Notes: generated from the sequence alone by a model not told the origin. Positions 1 to 14,241 are shown, counted from the first letter of the stretch. The stretch is 64,000 nt of DNA from Molossus alvarezi (GCA_037176705.1 CM073891.1:50470571-50534570); one strand, 5' to 3'. Made by a program: numbers and translations.

Positions 1-1769
1 TTCCAGGAATGATTGCCAATTCAAATAAGTGTTTATCTACTACTGGCCCCTGCAGTAGTACAGAGGGAAAACAGACAAGAAATATAAAGTAGTCAGGTTA
101 GGGAATCCGGCTCAACTTCAACCTCTATATAGCCACCTCCGGGCCCCTGCTGACACTTCCTGGACATCTCTGTCACCACCACCCTTCTGCACACTGGAAA
201 GCAACTAGAACTCCAGCTCTGTTTATGATTCTGACATGAAACTGAACCCCTACATTAATATGATTAGCATGCAGCACAGTAGAAATTACTGGAAGCATGC
301 TCTGAAGTCACGCCAAACACATGCTTTGTAGACATGATAATCTTCAATATAGATCACAAATGAGTGTTTTGATTTTCAAGTGAGAACATTAACTCCAGGA
401 TTACCACCCAGAGAGCTACGTTCGCATTGCTGGGGCGTAATTAATTTTGAATTATGAAAATGGACCTCCTTCCAGTCATGTCTGAAATTCCATTCACCCT
501 GGTCTGAAAGCAACCATAATACACAGAAATAGTATGGGGTGAAAATTAAATCCACACAAAGAAGGATTCCGGCCAGATTTCTGGAAGGATATTCAAACTT
601 AGCTCATGTCACTGTTGTGCAAACATATAGAAGGGAAAGTACTAATATTCTGACCAAGTAACAGCATGAATCCAGCCTCAGGCCTAAAATCTAAGTTATC
701 CATCAGTAATATTTTCACTTTTATTTAAACTGGGCATCATTCTTGGAGCAATTCGGAAGAGGTTGATGCGTGGTGAGAATCACTAGCCCACATATGTGAA
801 GTGATATCAATCTCTTGTGGTAGGAAGAAAAGAACAGAGGTAATTTACCAAATGGTACCCCACTGACCTGAAAGAAAAATTTGCTTTATATAGAGGTTTC
901 ATTTTAGAGGGGATTTATTAACCAGACCTTATTGTAAGACTGACAGCATATGCTGATTAAGAGTATATTGGAATATTTTTCTACCCTCTGGCTTTTTTAT
1001 GAAATAGGAAGGTTTATATTTAGTTGCAGACTCTAAGGTGCTGAGTTAATATTCCAGAACTGGAGATCAGAGGTATGCTAAAGCATAAAGCTCTGTTTAC
1101 ATGTTCACGGAGTCAGAAGGATACCTATTATGGAATTATGAAAATTCAGAGTGTCTATAAACCCTGATTCACAAGAGAGATTTTTCCTGGAGATATTCAG
1201 CATACATTACTTCAAATTCTGAGTTTCTCTGTATTGTGAATCCTATTGAAAAAATTTAATTAAATGTGATATATTGAGGGCTTCCCAGTCTGCAGTTTAG
1301 GATCAAGTTACTAAACATTTCTGTTAGACGGTGTCTTTCACTGAAAGAGAAGGAAGAGATCTTGGACAAGGAGTTAAAGTGAAGCATTCACATCCCAAGA
1401 CATGTGGAAAGAGAGGTTATCGCCTCGTAGTGCATCGTGCCACTGTTACTTCTGTTTAGAAGAATCATTTTCAGGGTAATGTTGAGACCACTCAAATTGC
1501 CACCCTCATAAAAAACAAATTGCTTGTCAAGCCCACAAGGCAGAGAACTCAACTGGCTTGGAGAAGTAAGAGGGAGAAATAATTATTGAAACACAAATCC
1601 AAATGCTTTGTGAACTGCGTATCGTATTTTGTCCTGTGGGTCTCTGAAGGACTCAACTGACAATATGCTGTTGCTTGCCTCTGTGATACTCCCCCAGCGT
1701 CATTTAGAGCTCTCTCATCATTAAATAGCAGACATTTTGTGGAATTGATAAATATAGTCTTCAACATTA

Positions 1770-1905
1770 ACTAAATAATCCTCCCAATAGTCTGGTAAAA
1801 CAGATGGAGAGAATAAAACAGAGAAGTTGTTAAGGGGCTTAACTCGGTCCATAGAGACAATCTTGTGACTTAGTTAGTATTGGACCTCCCTAGTTCAAGT
1901 TTATG
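1770..1905 (-). repeat. MIR fragment
   Basis: TAATCCTCCCAATAGTCTGG, GTAAAACAGATGGAGAG and CTTAACTCGGTCCATAG follow the reverse MIR pattern. Confidence 0.6.
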
Positions 1906-2374
1906 ACACCTTCTCTCCCTTTTTTGACTTATAAATAGCAACCAAGTCTCTCCAAACCACAACCACCCCAACCCCCACTGCCTCATGCTTGTTTTAATTC
2001 TTTCCATTTAATCAAGAACAGGACACAGTGCTGCTGCAAAGGGAATTATAGCTTTTTCATGTACACACTTTCTTATGTATCTAATCATGAGCATTCAGAT
2101 GGCTTTTAATAAGACATTTTTCCAAATGGATAAATATTTTTATTTATTTTTTAAAGGACCAAATTAGTTTGAAACACATGTTTCTATCAATCTCTTAGTT
2201 ACTTTTATTTCTTGCTCCTTGATGCAATCAACCCCTCTCTAATTAAGTGGAATAAGCTCATTATTGCATTTCTTCTTGGTGACAAGCACTTTGTTAACCA
2301 CTAGAGGAACGTAAATGAATATGACATGGGGGCCATCTTAAAAGAAGCCAGAATGAAAAAGGAAATCGATGGCT

Positions 2375-2560
2375 AAACAAATAATGATCTTAGTAATGTT
2401 GATGATTCCTGGCAGTTTATTTTGTTCCAGACCCTGTGTTAAGCATGTTTCACTTCATTTGATCCTTTGATGTAAGAGCTATTTCTATTCTCATTTCTTA
2501 CAGACCATGAAACTGAAGCTTGCCAGGTTAATGCCTTTTCACATTGAGCCCATGTAAATA
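2375..2560 (-). repeat. MIR fragment
   Basis: TGTTCCAGACCCTGTGTTAA, TCATTTGATCCTTTGATG and ACAGACCATGAAACTGAAG follow the reverse MIR pattern. Confidence 0.6.
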
Positions 2561-3295
2561 ACTAATACCGCATTCTCCCATTCAAGGCTCATCAAACAAT
2601 CTTTTAATACTTCAATTTTTCATATAACTGTTTTCCACACAGAGCTTGTCTGGCACTTTTACTTCTCAATATAATTAATACTTTTCATTCTGGTTTATAT
2701 TTTTATGATTTTTCTTGGCTTGAATTCTATCCCCAAGTCTAATCAATTCTGGGTTAGTGAAAAATAGCATTTCAGAAACTTCAAAGTTGAGAACTATTTT
2801 GTCAATTATTTTTAGGTCATGATACCATGTCAGTTTTCGTGGTTAGTGGTTTTTCTCTCAAATACCAGCTAATCTTTGGAAACTTTCCTGACTTTCAGAT
2901 GGATGTTAATGCTACTTTTCTATTGCCCTTTAAAATATCCCTACATTGCTGTATTTATTTTTATACCTTATTCATACAATATCCTTCATTTTCAAATGGT
3001 AAATATCATAAGACAGAAACTAAATCTTGCTCAATTTGTATTCTTCAGGGTTCAAGTTCAGTGTTTGGTATTTGGTAAGTCTCAATGTTTGTTGAGTTGA
3101 ATTGAATATTACTTTCCTTAGAATAATTCTTTGTCTATGAAGTCTTTAACCTTTCCTTGTATTACTTGAGCCCATGTAAATAACTCAATATTTCTGTCTC
3201 TTTACCTCTATTTTATTTATTTCTTCTTGTTTTAGAGAACTAGAGTTCTCTCCTTCTTTTCAAATGTGGACCCACCATTTCTATACTGTGCTTTT

Positions 3296-3559
3296 ATTTA
3301 TTTATTTTTAATCCTCACCCAAGGATATTTTTCCATTGATTTTTTTCGGATAGAATGGGAGGGATGAAGGGAAGGAGAGAGAGAGAGAGAGAGAAACATC
3401 AGTGTGAGAGAGACACATCAATTGATTCTCTTCCACATGACTCCTACTGGGCCTGGGGATTGAACCCCCAACTGAAATGTGTGCCCTTGACCAGGAATCC
3501 AACCCGTGACTCTTCCGTCTGTGGGCTGTTGCTCTAACTGCTGAGCCAAACCAGCCCCA
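3296..3559 (-). mobile_element. Ves SINE, type A, full length
   Basis: The reverse complement starts with the tRNA-like head and ends with a CT-rich tract, the TCCTTGGGTGAGGAT-type tail and A-rich DNA. Target duplications are TCTATACTGTGCTTTT (3280-3295) and TCTACACCATGCTTTT (3560-3575), 13 of 16 matching, so it is moderately old. Confidence 0.88.
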
Positions 3560-4011
3560 TCTACACCATGCTTTTTGATTATTTTCCTCCCTGACCAGTG
3601 GCCTCTCAGCATCTATTCCTCTCTCTCAGCAGCTCTCATGGCATCTCTTTCTATGGATTTGATTTTAGGTTTTATTTTTATTCAAAAGACTTACAGTACT
3701 GTATGTATTTATTGAAAAACATCGGCTTATAAATGAACCAATGCAGTTCAAAACCATGTACTCAGTTATTTTAATTAACCTTCTTATTAGTCTTTAACCT
3801 CTTGCCACCTTGGTTTCCTTCGACTGAAACATCACTTTATGTCTTTTAAAAATCTTTCTTGTAAAGAATATTACAGATGTACCCCATTTTCCCCCATTTC
3901 CCCCTCCACCTGGCTCCCACCCCACCCCAGGCCTTCACCACACTATTGTCTGTGTACATGGGTTATGTATGTATGCATATACATTTTTTGGTTAATCTCT
4001 TCACCCAAGTA

Positions 4012-4218
4012 CATGCCTTTTATTGATTTTAGAGAAAGGAAGGGAGAGAGAAAGAGAGATCAATGTGAGAAAGAAACACTGATTGGCTGCCTTCCATACG
4101 TGCCCCAGCCAGGGGGTACACCTGATACCGGGGTATGTGCCCTGACTGGGCATTGAACCTCCAACATTTTGGTGTATGGGATGATGCTCCAACCAACTGA
4201 GCCACACCAGCCAGGGCT
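4012..4218 (-). mobile_element. Ves SINE, type B
   Basis: On the minus strand it starts AGCCCTGGCTGGTGTGGCTC and ends in the CT-rich tract and an A-rich stretch. No clear target duplication was found. Confidence 0.85.
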
Positions 4219-4559
4219 ATAAGTTTTATTTTGATTCATCACAAAGGGAACAATATGGACCAAAAGAGGGAAAAAAAATAACTTTAAAGTGGAGAAACAC
4301 TACCTGAACCAGATAATTAAAGTCAATATCAACTGTAATAAATCATAGTGATAGTATGTACATTTCATACAATGTGATGAAAATAGCACTTTATCTTTTT
4401 GGTCTTTCTCCTAAGAGTGTATATCCCCATTCTAACCATGAAAATAACAACAGATAAATTACAATGGTGAACATTTGAGAAAATACCTGATGAGAACTAT
4501 CAAAACTATCAAGGTCATTGTTTTAATTTCAAAATGTGTTAGAAGTACTGTGCTACCTT

Positions 4560-4890
4560 CAAAGGTTCTAGAAGAGATTCCATTCCTCAACTCTTCCAGC
4601 TTCTGGTGCTTGTGGGTATTCCTGTGCTTATGGATGCATCACTCCGGTCTCTGCCTCTGTGATCATTTTATTTCTTCCTCTTCTGCCTGTAAATCTCTCC
4701 TTTGTCTCTTATAAGAACACATCATTGGATTGAGGGTCCACTCAGATAATCCAGAATAAACTCATCTGGAGATGCTTAACTTAATCACATATAAAAGTCA
4801 TATTCCAAAATAAGGTCGCATTCACAGGTTTTAGGAATTAGGACATGAAAAAAATGTTTTAGGTCTACCATTCAATCCACTGCATTCAAA
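4560..4890 (-). mobile_element. MLT1-like MaLR LTR fragment
   Basis: Text such as GGATGCATCACTCCGGTCTC, CTTATAAGAACACATCATTGG and CCAAAATAAGGTCGCATTC is the reverse complement of the MLT1 LTR pattern of placental mammals. It is strongly diverged, with no ends defined. Confidence 0.6.
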
Positions 4891-5315
4891 ACAAATTCAA
4901 AAACAAAGACTGTCTGAGAAACTGTGACAGCAAAGAAGAGACTAAGAAGATACGATGACTTAATGTAATACCCTGATGGAATCCTGGAATACACAGATAA
5001 CAATAGGTAATAACTAAGAAAATCTGAACAGAGAATAGACTTTACTTAGTAATAATATATCAACAATAGTTTGTTCATTGTAATAAATCAATCTTCCTAT
5101 ATAATTAATATTATTTATTTAGTTAATAATGGTAGAAACTGGTTGTGGGGTTTATGGGATCTAAAATTATTTTTTAAAATATTCTCCTTTAAAACAATTC
5201 TACATTTAATCCGTTGTAAGAGTTCTGTCAAATGAAAATATAATGCAAATAAATCACTTATGCAATTTTAAGTTTTCTAGAAATCACAATTTAAAAAGTA
5301 AAAAGAAATAGAAGA

Positions 5316-5544
5316 GCCCTGGCTGGGTGTTGGTTGGAGCATCATCTTGTACACCAAGAGGTTGCAGGTTTGAATCCTGGTCAGGCACGAACCAGGTTAT
5401 GGGTTTGATACCTCATCAGAGTGAGTACGGGAGGCAACTTACTGATGTTTCTCACATTGATATTTGTCTCTCTCCCCCTCCCTTCCTTTCTCTGTCTCTA
5501 AAAAAAAAAAAAAAAAATTAATAAAATCATCCTCATGTGAGGAT
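5316..5544 (+). mobile_element. Ves SINE, type B, full length
   Basis: The head is GCCCTGGCTGGGTG, followed by a CT-rich tract, an A-run and a tail with CCTCATGTGAGGAT. Flanking AAAGAAATAG at 5302-5311 and 5547-5556 is a likely 10 bp target duplication. Confidence 0.88.
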
Positions 5545-5999
5545 AGAAAGAAATAGGTAAAATTAACGGTACATTTTATTTTATGTATTCCAGTATAGCC
5601 AAAATATTATCATTTTAAGAAGTAATTTATATAAAATTATTGATAACATATATTACAGTCTATTTGGGGCAGTGTGTTTATACGTAGGAGTAGAAATGAC
5701 ACAGGTACCTGACAGACTGTGAGAATGACACCATGACACCATAGACAATACCACAAAGTGAAATCCCGTCCTGCCAAAACAAAGTTCTGTCTAACAGAAA
5801 AACAAAACAAAACAAAACAAAAGAACACATTTTACATTGCTTCAGCTTTTAAAAAGAAATTAATTAAATTACACGAAATTCAAATTTTAGTTTCTTGGGC
5901 ATTCTAGCTACATTTCAAGTGCTCAATAGCTGCTGTGGCGAGTGGCTACCACATTGACTAGCATAGCCCCGCACGCTTTCCCTGTTGCTGTTTCCATTG

Positions 6000-6560
6000 T
6001 CTACTGTACAACAAACTACTCCCAAAGTTAGTGCCTTTAAATAACAACAATTTATTGGATCTCATCATTCTTTGAGTTGCCCTTATTGTCATTTTCTGAT
6101 TTTGCCTTATGCCTTTTATCCTAATTGTGGCAGAGAGTCACTGGGGCTGGAACGTCCAATGGCCTTGTCACATCTGGCCCCTTGGCTGGGAGGGCTGGAA
6201 GGCTGGGTGGAGCTGGGGTGCTGGATGGTCAGGCCTCTTCCTTCTTCCCTGTCGTCTCAGGGCCTCTCGTCCATATATGCCCCCTCCATGTGTTGTCTCT
6301 CCAGTAGGGTAGCCAGATATGATGCATGGTGGTTCAGGATTCCCCAAAGGTCACAAGTTGAAACTTCCAGGCTATCTTAAGGATTAGATCTGAGACTTGC
6401 AAAATGTCACCTCTGCACTGTTTAAATGTTGCTGTTGTTTAAAGCAAGGAGTGCCAACCCAGATTCAAGATGGAAGAGGAAACACACAAGGGTGTAAATA
6501 CCAGGAGGCTCGGAGATTAGAGTTCTTGAGTGTTGGTTAAGTTTTCAACAAGTATTTATT
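6000..6560 (-). mobile_element. MaLR-type LTR fragment (MLT1/MST-like)
   Basis: ACAACAAACTACTCCCAAAG, ACAACAATTTATTGGATCTC and GGTAGCCAGATATGATGC resemble the reverse complement of MaLR LTR 3' halves. The overlapping plus-strand frames of 60-102 codons here are repeat sequence, not genes. Confidence 0.5.
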
Positions 6561-6720
6561 TCACAAAGAGTGTCACTGTTAATTCTCATAATTGTGTGCT
6601 GTTATTTCAAAGTAACAGAGGTACAGAGAGGTAAGCATGCAACGGTGCCTCAGGAAGTGGGGAACCTGAGATTCAAACCAGACAGCTGTTCCAGTGCCTG
6701 AGCTCTGCCCTTCTAGTTAA
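6550..6720 (-). repeat. MIR fragment
   Basis: TTAATTCTCATAATTGTGTG, AACAGAGGTACAGAGAGGT and GAGATTCAAACCAGACAG follow the reverse MIR pattern. Confidence 0.65.
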
Positions 6721-8428
6721 TTGTTTAAATGTTAAATTCATCAACTTTCAAGGAAGAGAGAGAGAGAAAAGATGGGGCTACTGGGCAACATTTTAAATCC
6801 CTGACGTTATGCTTGTTATGCTTCAAGCTTAAAGCTGTCATTAATTGAAACTTCCTACAGTCAGCCTTAATTACACTTGCTGTGAAAAAAATCTCTTTTT
6901 CCCTCTCCCTCTCTCAATCTTGTTTCATCTTTCTTTTATTCTCTATTTCTTTCTATGGATAAATTGTGATGGTTGTGTGGATATTTCTGCCAGCTTCACA
7001 CAACCTTTCCAGTTAGAAGTCGCAGCGGAACACATTTTTATCTAATCACCCGCTCTTCAGGGCTCCTTCTGCTGACCTTAAACTCTTCTCCTTCGTAATC
7101 ACTGAAGACTCATCAGTGCTATTAGCAGTTCTGTGTAATATGAGATGCTTTCGTTCCATATTTTTTCTAGCAAAGAAATCAACTCTGACAAAGTAATGAC
7201 CTCAACATAATTGTCGTTAACAAAAAGGTTACAGTGTTCTCACCAGAATCATAGAGCTGGGAGCCATTCTTCTTTGTGACTCTACATCTTCCTTTGCTCT
7301 GAACTCTTTAAACAAAATAAATAATCATGCCTTATTAAGCACCTGCTCAATGAAGTTGGAAAATCAGACTATGGCGACATTAAATCCTGACCTTTGACTT
7401 CTTCTGTCAGATGTCAGAATGATTATTTCTACTGGATCTTGGTTTGACATTAGGGAGCAATTGGCTAATCCTCAGATTCTCCAAACCTGCTCTCTGGTCT
7501 CTTGTTCTGTGTCTTAGATTTATTATGATTTATTCACCATGTGAGGTAACAGAATCTCCTTTCATCTTAAAGGGACAATGTCTATATACTATTGAGTCTT
7601 AGTTCTCAAGGGAACTTGGAAAAAAACTGGAAAGCAAAAATAGGCTCTTGCCTCTTTTCCCTTTTGCCTTCTTTTCCTAAGAGGTAGGAGTAAGGAAAAG
7701 ACACTGGGCTTAACTAGTTGGGACTTCTCCTGTGAGGGGAAAATACTAGACTAACACCACACCCAGTAGAAGAGCTATGGATTTGAATAGCTTTTCCCAA
7801 CAGTAAGCCTAACATATTTGTTTTGAAGTGTAATCAGTTGGGCCTTTAGTATTTTAAAAGCATAGTTGGAGTTGGCATTGCCTTTATGTTACGAAGATGA
7901 TGAAGTCCAGAACTGTGAACACTGTCAGCCAAGATTATACACAGAATGAAGTTTGAGAAAAAACATTTTAGTAGACCAGATGGGAGAGAGAAATCTTGGG
8001 TAAAAGATGTACTGAAACAGAAAATGTAAAAAAATAAAATAAAAAAAATAATGAAGCATATTAATCAAACACCTATGATATGTCAAGTACTGTGCTGGGC
8101 ATATCATAAATAGACAGAGAAACTAAACAATAGGAGTAGCAGCCCAAGAAAAGGAGCTAGAACACGGGCAGTAAAATAGAAAAAGGAGACCAGCATCAAA
8201 ATAATGAATTAATGTATAATTTACTTTAAAAATTAGAATATAACATCTATTTCATAAAATCCCCAAATCGGGCACTGCAGAGCTCTATATCCAGCTATGA
8301 AAATTTAAGTGGAAACAGACATTTTTCCTACTCTCATGCAATCTACTGAGCTTGATCAATTTATAAGCTCCCCAATTCTCTCATTCTCTTTTCACTGAAG
8401 TTTATTCACAGTGTTTCTCTGTTTGTTT

Positions 8429-8570
8429 GTGGGTTTGATTCCTGGTCAGGGCACATACTTAGGTTGTGGGTTGGATCCCCGGAGGGGGCAAGTATGGGAG
8501 GCAACCGATCAATGTTTCTCTCTCTCTCTCTCTCAAAATCAATGAACATATTCTCTTGTGAGAATGGCAG
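8429..8570 (+). mobile_element. Ves SINE, 5'-truncated
   Basis: It starts inside the B-box region (GTGGGTTTGATTCCTGG) and continues through the CT-rich tract to a decayed tail (CTCTTGTGAGAATGG). The tRNA-like head is missing. Confidence 0.8.
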
Positions 8571-10761
8571 AAATATTGAGAGTGGAATGGTTATATTTCC
8601 GGGGAGAACAGTTTTGAAAATGAGCCTCATGCAAGGAACTAAGAAGTAATACAGAGGTTTAAGAACAACTATTAAAAGTGTTTAAAGCTAAGTAGATTTT
8701 TGCAATGGCTCCAGTAGAAGAACTGTTTGCTTTCAACTTGACCACGCTAACTAAGCAGTAAGAAGTAAGAAATGTACCAGAGACACTCACTATACAAATA
8801 GAACTGACCTGAGCTACACTTGTGAGGCACACACCATCCACACACTTACCTTTTTTTTGTCTTATCCAACACACACACTCACAACACACATTTACTCACA
8901 AACATGCACTCACAGTGAGCATATTATCATTACCACTATTATATCTCAAGCTAACAATGAAGACATCTAGAACTAGGTGATCCTATTAATTAAGATGCCA
9001 GGGATTCAGAAGAAGAGTTTTATAGTAGTAAGAGAGAGAGTAAAATTAGGAGGACATTTAAAGATATATTGTAACATAGCGAAATATGGGATGTATGCAG
9101 AGCTCTTGGCTCTTTTGTTCAGTCGTTACCCAGAAGTCAACGCTCCATGGGAACTTAATAAAAACTGGTTGACTGAATAAGAGAATTGTTCAAGGCCAGT
9201 GCTTCCGCACCTTTTTCATGTCACAGCAGGCCTAGAAAATATATGGTAAATAAGGGTGAACAGATGTGGTTTCTTACAGCTGGAGAGGATTGACTCCAAG
9301 GGTTCCAGCCTACCCCAGGTCTTACAGAACGCCCAAAGGATGAGCAATACAGTTTCTGAGCACGTGTGTGCCGTGGCCCACGGCAGAGGACGCACGAGTG
9401 TAGTCTACAAAATCTTCACTTGAATTATGCTTTTCTTTAGGTCTGACATTAGCCTGTTTCTACTTTCATGTCTTCTGGACAGCTGGTGCTTTAGGTGGGT
9501 GCGATAAAAATGCTCCTTCACCATGGATTCTTACTTGGCAAGACCTACAGCTTAGCACTAGATATGGTGGGCTGAATTCAACCTCTGTTCACCCAACCAC
9601 GGGGTGGTCCTATATAATATATTCGGTCTACATTCTTCTGGGTTTTTTTTCTTTCTTTCTTTAATCCAATTAATTTTATGCAACCTTTAATCTAGTAATA
9701 ACTGACTACCTTATACATTTAAATTTATCAATTTTGCTTCTTGTCTTCATAAAATCTTCCCATGGCTCAAATTTCTCTTTACATAATTATTTTCTCAAGT
9801 TTCAGAGTTCTATAGTCTCTTGAATCAATTTGAAAAGAAAAAAAAATAGAAATCTAAAATTGTATCTTCCTCACTATCTTTTGTGTTGTTGGTTTTGTTT
9901 TGCTTTTATTGAATTCATGTTGAATCACATCTTCTGATGATTCAAGCTGATGTCAAAGCCCACCAGTCAGGACTTTCAGGAACACACCTGTTAGGTTATT
10001 TGCTGTGCTGTTGACATGTGGGTTATCTGGAGAAGTTTTGGAGAGGCTTATAGTATTTGGGGCTTGGTCTGTGTGGTTCCAAGAAGGGATGGAGACAGTG
10101 GAGGTCCATTTTGATTCAGTGCTGTCGGGAAGACAATCAGTTACTGATTGTCCTAGTAATTTTTGTCTAGAAGGTAAGAGGATCAAAACCAAGCTAAAGT
10201 TGTCATTGACAAAGATGCAATTGTCTCTCATGTTAATCAGCAGAGAGGCTGTTATTTTCGTAGTTGTGGCATTTTCTCATCTTTGTCTTTTTTCAGGCAA
10301 GGAGTAACTTTGTCTGTCTTGTCCACCACCATCACCAGGTGGACAGGTCTGGGTATTGTTTGTATTCTGCAAGGATTGTTTATGTGCAGTTGGAAACCTA
10401 GGCCTCCAACTTTACTGATGCAGAATCTTTTTATTCATGTGGTTCTTGTTCTCTATTTGCTCACACTTCTCCCTAGAAATCTTTTTCCTAGAGACAATTG
10501 ACTTATAATGTAACAGAGATAGGATAGATTTTATCAGATAGTAGTGTGGTTCCCTTCCTGAACTCTTCAAATCTACAAAAAAAGGAGAAGGAAAATTGAG
10601 CTACTGTGAATTTACTTTGCAGTATCAAATATCTCAGCTACAGTCAGACAAGTCACAGCATGAAATTTTGCTCCGGTGAAGCCATCCTGTGGCATAAATG
10701 CGAGTCATAGGTGTCTGCATTCTGCCTGGCTTGGCCACACAATTAAAAGGATACAAAATAA

Positions 10762-10788
10762 AATAATAATAATAATAATAATAATAAA
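10762..10788. repeat. (AAT)n microsatellite
   Basis: About nine AAT units in a row after an A-rich stretch; possibly the decayed tail of an unidentified retroposon. Confidence 0.9.
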
Positions 10789-13700
10789 TTAGAGAAAGTA
10801 AAAAGCAAAAACGAAAGGTAGTTCCCAAATACAGTATCTCATTTTTGGACTGACGATCCCATCTACTTTATCCTCCTCCTTGTGGTTTCCATTTTGTGTG
10901 AAGGATATTACTGGGCTTTTGTCAGAATTACTTCCAAAGTGCAATAATATATGAAAAATTCCAAGCGTTTTTTCCATGCAACTCCTTAAACTTATCCCAT
11001 CTGTCTAGATATAATAAAGACTGAAATTTCTGGTAGGTCTTCTATTATTTTTACTATTATATTCTTCTCGAGTTTTCTGCACTGATACAGCTTTTCCTTG
11101 TTTTTATATCCTGCTGGTAATTTTGATGGGAATGGGCAGGGAAAGGAGGGCAGTTGGTTTGGGAAGTATTCATTTCTCTCTCTTATCTGGAGAAATGTAT
11201 ATCATTTCTAAAGACTGAAAGAAAAAAGATATATTTTCCATAAACAGTATTTAAATTTTTACATGCAAATTATTGTAATTGCTGCAAAATTTCATGAACC
11301 CAAAATTATCAGATAAAATTTCTTCTTCTAAATGAGAGAGAAATGGAATATATAGTAAATAGATTTAAAGATGTTCTCAGTATACTTAGTTAGGGAAGGA
11401 CTCTGGTATCCTGCTGCATAGCTCAGCATTTCAAACATAAACATCTCTGTGAGACAACCACTTAGCCAACTTACAAACTTACTGGTTTATTTTTAGGAAG
11501 GATTTAGTCAACAGAAATTAATCTATGTTATACTTCTAACTGCCTTCCTCTTCTCACTCAGAAAATCCTAATCAGTGACCCTTGACCCCAATGATTGTGC
11601 AACAAAGGATTGAAAACGTTTTGATGTTGTACTCAGAAAAATACAGTTCAGAAGTAAAACAGGAAGTCTACACTTTCTGCATCTATCAGTGTCTGATAAA
11701 AAGCAAAATACCTTAAAATCTTCATTTCTGCCATTACTCACTGATTTAGATGAAATTAATAAAGATTGATTAATTTTTAACTGTATGTTAGTTAATTGCT
11801 TTCAGAGGTATAATCATGGACTTTCAAAAATGAGAAAACATTTGGAAGTCATCTAGCTTTATGTCTAAAACTAACATGAAAAATTTGATCCAAGTTCAAT
11901 TAACCTTGTTAAACACACTGTCCCCACAAAAGGTGAATTACATCCTTAATTTATTTAGTATTGTATTTATAAATCTGAACTGTGGATTTTCAAGATAAGA
12001 TATAATAAAACAGTATTTCCCAAACATATGTAATCAATCAACCACTTTTCAATGCCATATCTGTTAAAATTTTCTAGAAGTATATTTCAAAAAAATACTA
12101 TTTGGGAACATAACTATCCCAACTTTTTCCTTTCATGAAAGAAACCTGGCAAAGATAATCTAAGTGATATATCCATAATCTGCTGGTGTCAATTCCCAGT
12201 ACCCAAGACTCTAAACACACTTATCTATATAAAATTGTTGTATCTCTTTTAGGACATACTAAAAAGCTGTTTCATTGTCTAGTGAATTTATAATCAAGTA
12301 AATAACCTTAAACTGCCATAGCTACTTTGCTTTATTATTTTTATATTTAACTATCTTGTCAAGTACATATACATACTTTTATTTAAATCAAATGATACAG
12401 GATTGATAAGAATCAATATAAAAAGAATGGTTTTGTTTAAGTATTTGATTATATCCACCAAAATATAGTCAAGTAGCTAAACTTGGCCTATCATGTTCCC
12501 CTTTATTGCCACAACAGCAAATTTAATCTGAATCTAGTGTTCATTTATTGCATAATCAGGATAAAGCATTGATTGAAATCTCTTTTATAATTAGGCAGTT
12601 TTGCTATTAGTTAAGTTACATATTTTAATATACAAATATATTAGTTTCTTGGAAGAAAGTATCAGTGGTAAAGCTATTTTGGGAGCACTTAGCTCAGTAA
12701 ATAAAACTAGGGTGGGACTGTAACTGTTAAAGATTGAGTCAGGAGTAACAGTAATAGTGCTTTCACACAGAGATCTTCTGGAACTTTCCTCCAGGGCTTT
12801 TAAACTGTGTGGTAAACTAAACAGTAAATATAATTTTACCAAACTGGAGATAATTTAGAAAGCAAAATATACCTAAAAATTTAATTATTGCCATTAGTAA
12901 GAACTGTTATTTTTAAACCAAGATAACATTTGAATTAATTTAACCATCTTGTATAACAGTTACATTATAATACTGTTTTCACAAGGACAGTGTTCCTGAC
13001 TGTTTATTTTTTAAAAAATGTTTGATTACAGTGTCACAACCATTCTAGAAAAAAATATTATCAGATTCTAATGGAAGGTTAGCTGTACATAAAAGGAACC
13101 TATTTGTTTTTCTTTCTGTGATTCAGATGCATGGGTTTCTGGGTCCTTGAGAAACCTGATCTAAGAATTAGAATCTTTCTTCTTCCATCTTCCCCCAACT
13201 ATGTTACTCCGCAGCAGGTTTCACTTCTATATAGAGTGCAGATCTTTTTCAAGTTCTTTACCTGTCCCACCTAAGTACAACTTAAAAATGGCTCTAGCCT
13301 TTACATAAACCCTTTCTCTGGAATCAGACTGTGGTGTTTCAGCCCTATGAAGAATTCAACAATGAGATAGCACTGAACACCTATTAGAATGGCCAAAATC
13401 CTGAACACTGACAACAACAAATGCTGGTGAGAAGGTGGAGCAGTAAGAACTCTGTCATTCATTGTTGCTGGGATTGAAAAAATGGTACAGCCACTTTGAA
13501 ACACATTTCGTCAGCTTTTTATAAAACTAAACATACTTTTACTCTTTGATCCAGCAATTGTGCTCCTTGGTACTTACCCAAAGGAATCGAAGATTTAGGT
13601 CCACACAGAAACCTGCACATGGATATTCCTAGCAGCTGTATTCATAATTGCCAAAACCTGGGAGCAACCAAGATGATTTTCAGTAAGCAAATGATAAACA

Positions 13701-13907
13701 AACTATGATACATGCAGAAAATAGAATAATATTTAGCAATAAAGAGAAACGAGCTATCAAGCCATGAAAACACATAGGGAAATCTTAAGTGCATATTACT
13801 AAGTGAAATAAACCAATCTGAGAAGGCTACATACAGTATGATTGCAACTATATGGCTTTATAGAAAAAGCAAAAAACTATGGACACAACAGAAAGATCAG
13901 TGATTGC

Positions 13908-14135
13908 GCCCTGGCCGGTTGCTCAGTGGTTAGAGCATCGGCCCACAGACCAAAGAGACCCAGGTTCGACCCACTAAGGACACGTACCTTGGTTATGGTT
14001 TGTCCCCGGCCCCGGTTGGGGTTGTGTGGGTGGCAGCCAGTCAGTATGTCTTTCTCACGTGGATGTTTCTTCCTCTCTCTTCCACCCTCTCTCCCTTCCG
14101 CTCTATCTGAAGATAGATGCTAAAATGTCCTCAGG
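13908..14135 (+). mobile_element. Ves SINE, type A, inside an L1
   Basis: A full-length element from GCCCTGGCCGG to the tail motif CCTCAGGTGAGGA. A 17 bp target duplication, GAAAGATCAGTGATTGC, lies at 13891-13907 and 14336-14352, the second copy falling after the expanded tail repeat. Confidence 0.93.
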
Positions 14136-14241
14136 TGAGGAAGAAAGGAAAGAAAGAAAGGAAGAAAGGAAGAAAGAAAGAAGGAAGGAAGGAAGGAAGG
14201 AAGGAAGGAAGGAAGGAAGGAAGGAAGGAAGGAAGGAAGGA

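Larger units (their letters stand above)
1..3279. other. Gene-free intergenic DNA with MIR fragments
   Basis: No credible coding sequence is seen; the open frames are short and lack codon-like composition. Two MIR remnants are listed separately. The first 1.7 kb shows nothing I can name. Confidence 0.5.
6730..13350. other. Gene-free intergenic DNA
   Basis: The interval holds a truncated SINE (8429-8570), an L2/MIR-like scrap near 8050-8110, an AAT microsatellite (10762-10788) and a possible old DNA-transposon remnant near 9200-9400. A 100-codon frame at 10005-10307 overlaps a 92-codon frame on the other strand and is not convincing. No gene is called. Confidence 0.5.

Noticed and set aside
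3300..3560. tRNA gene call from A and B boxes in SINE heads
   Set aside because: The heads are degenerate, lack a proper acceptor stem and are joined to SINE bodies with target duplications.
5798..5823. AAAAC repeats as a retroposon tail
   Set aside because: No body, target duplication or polyadenylation signal could be attached to it.
9195..9400. Possible hAT remnant starting CCAGTGCTTCCGCACC
   Set aside because: Only one end resembles a hAT terminus; no matching inverted repeat or 8 bp duplication was found.
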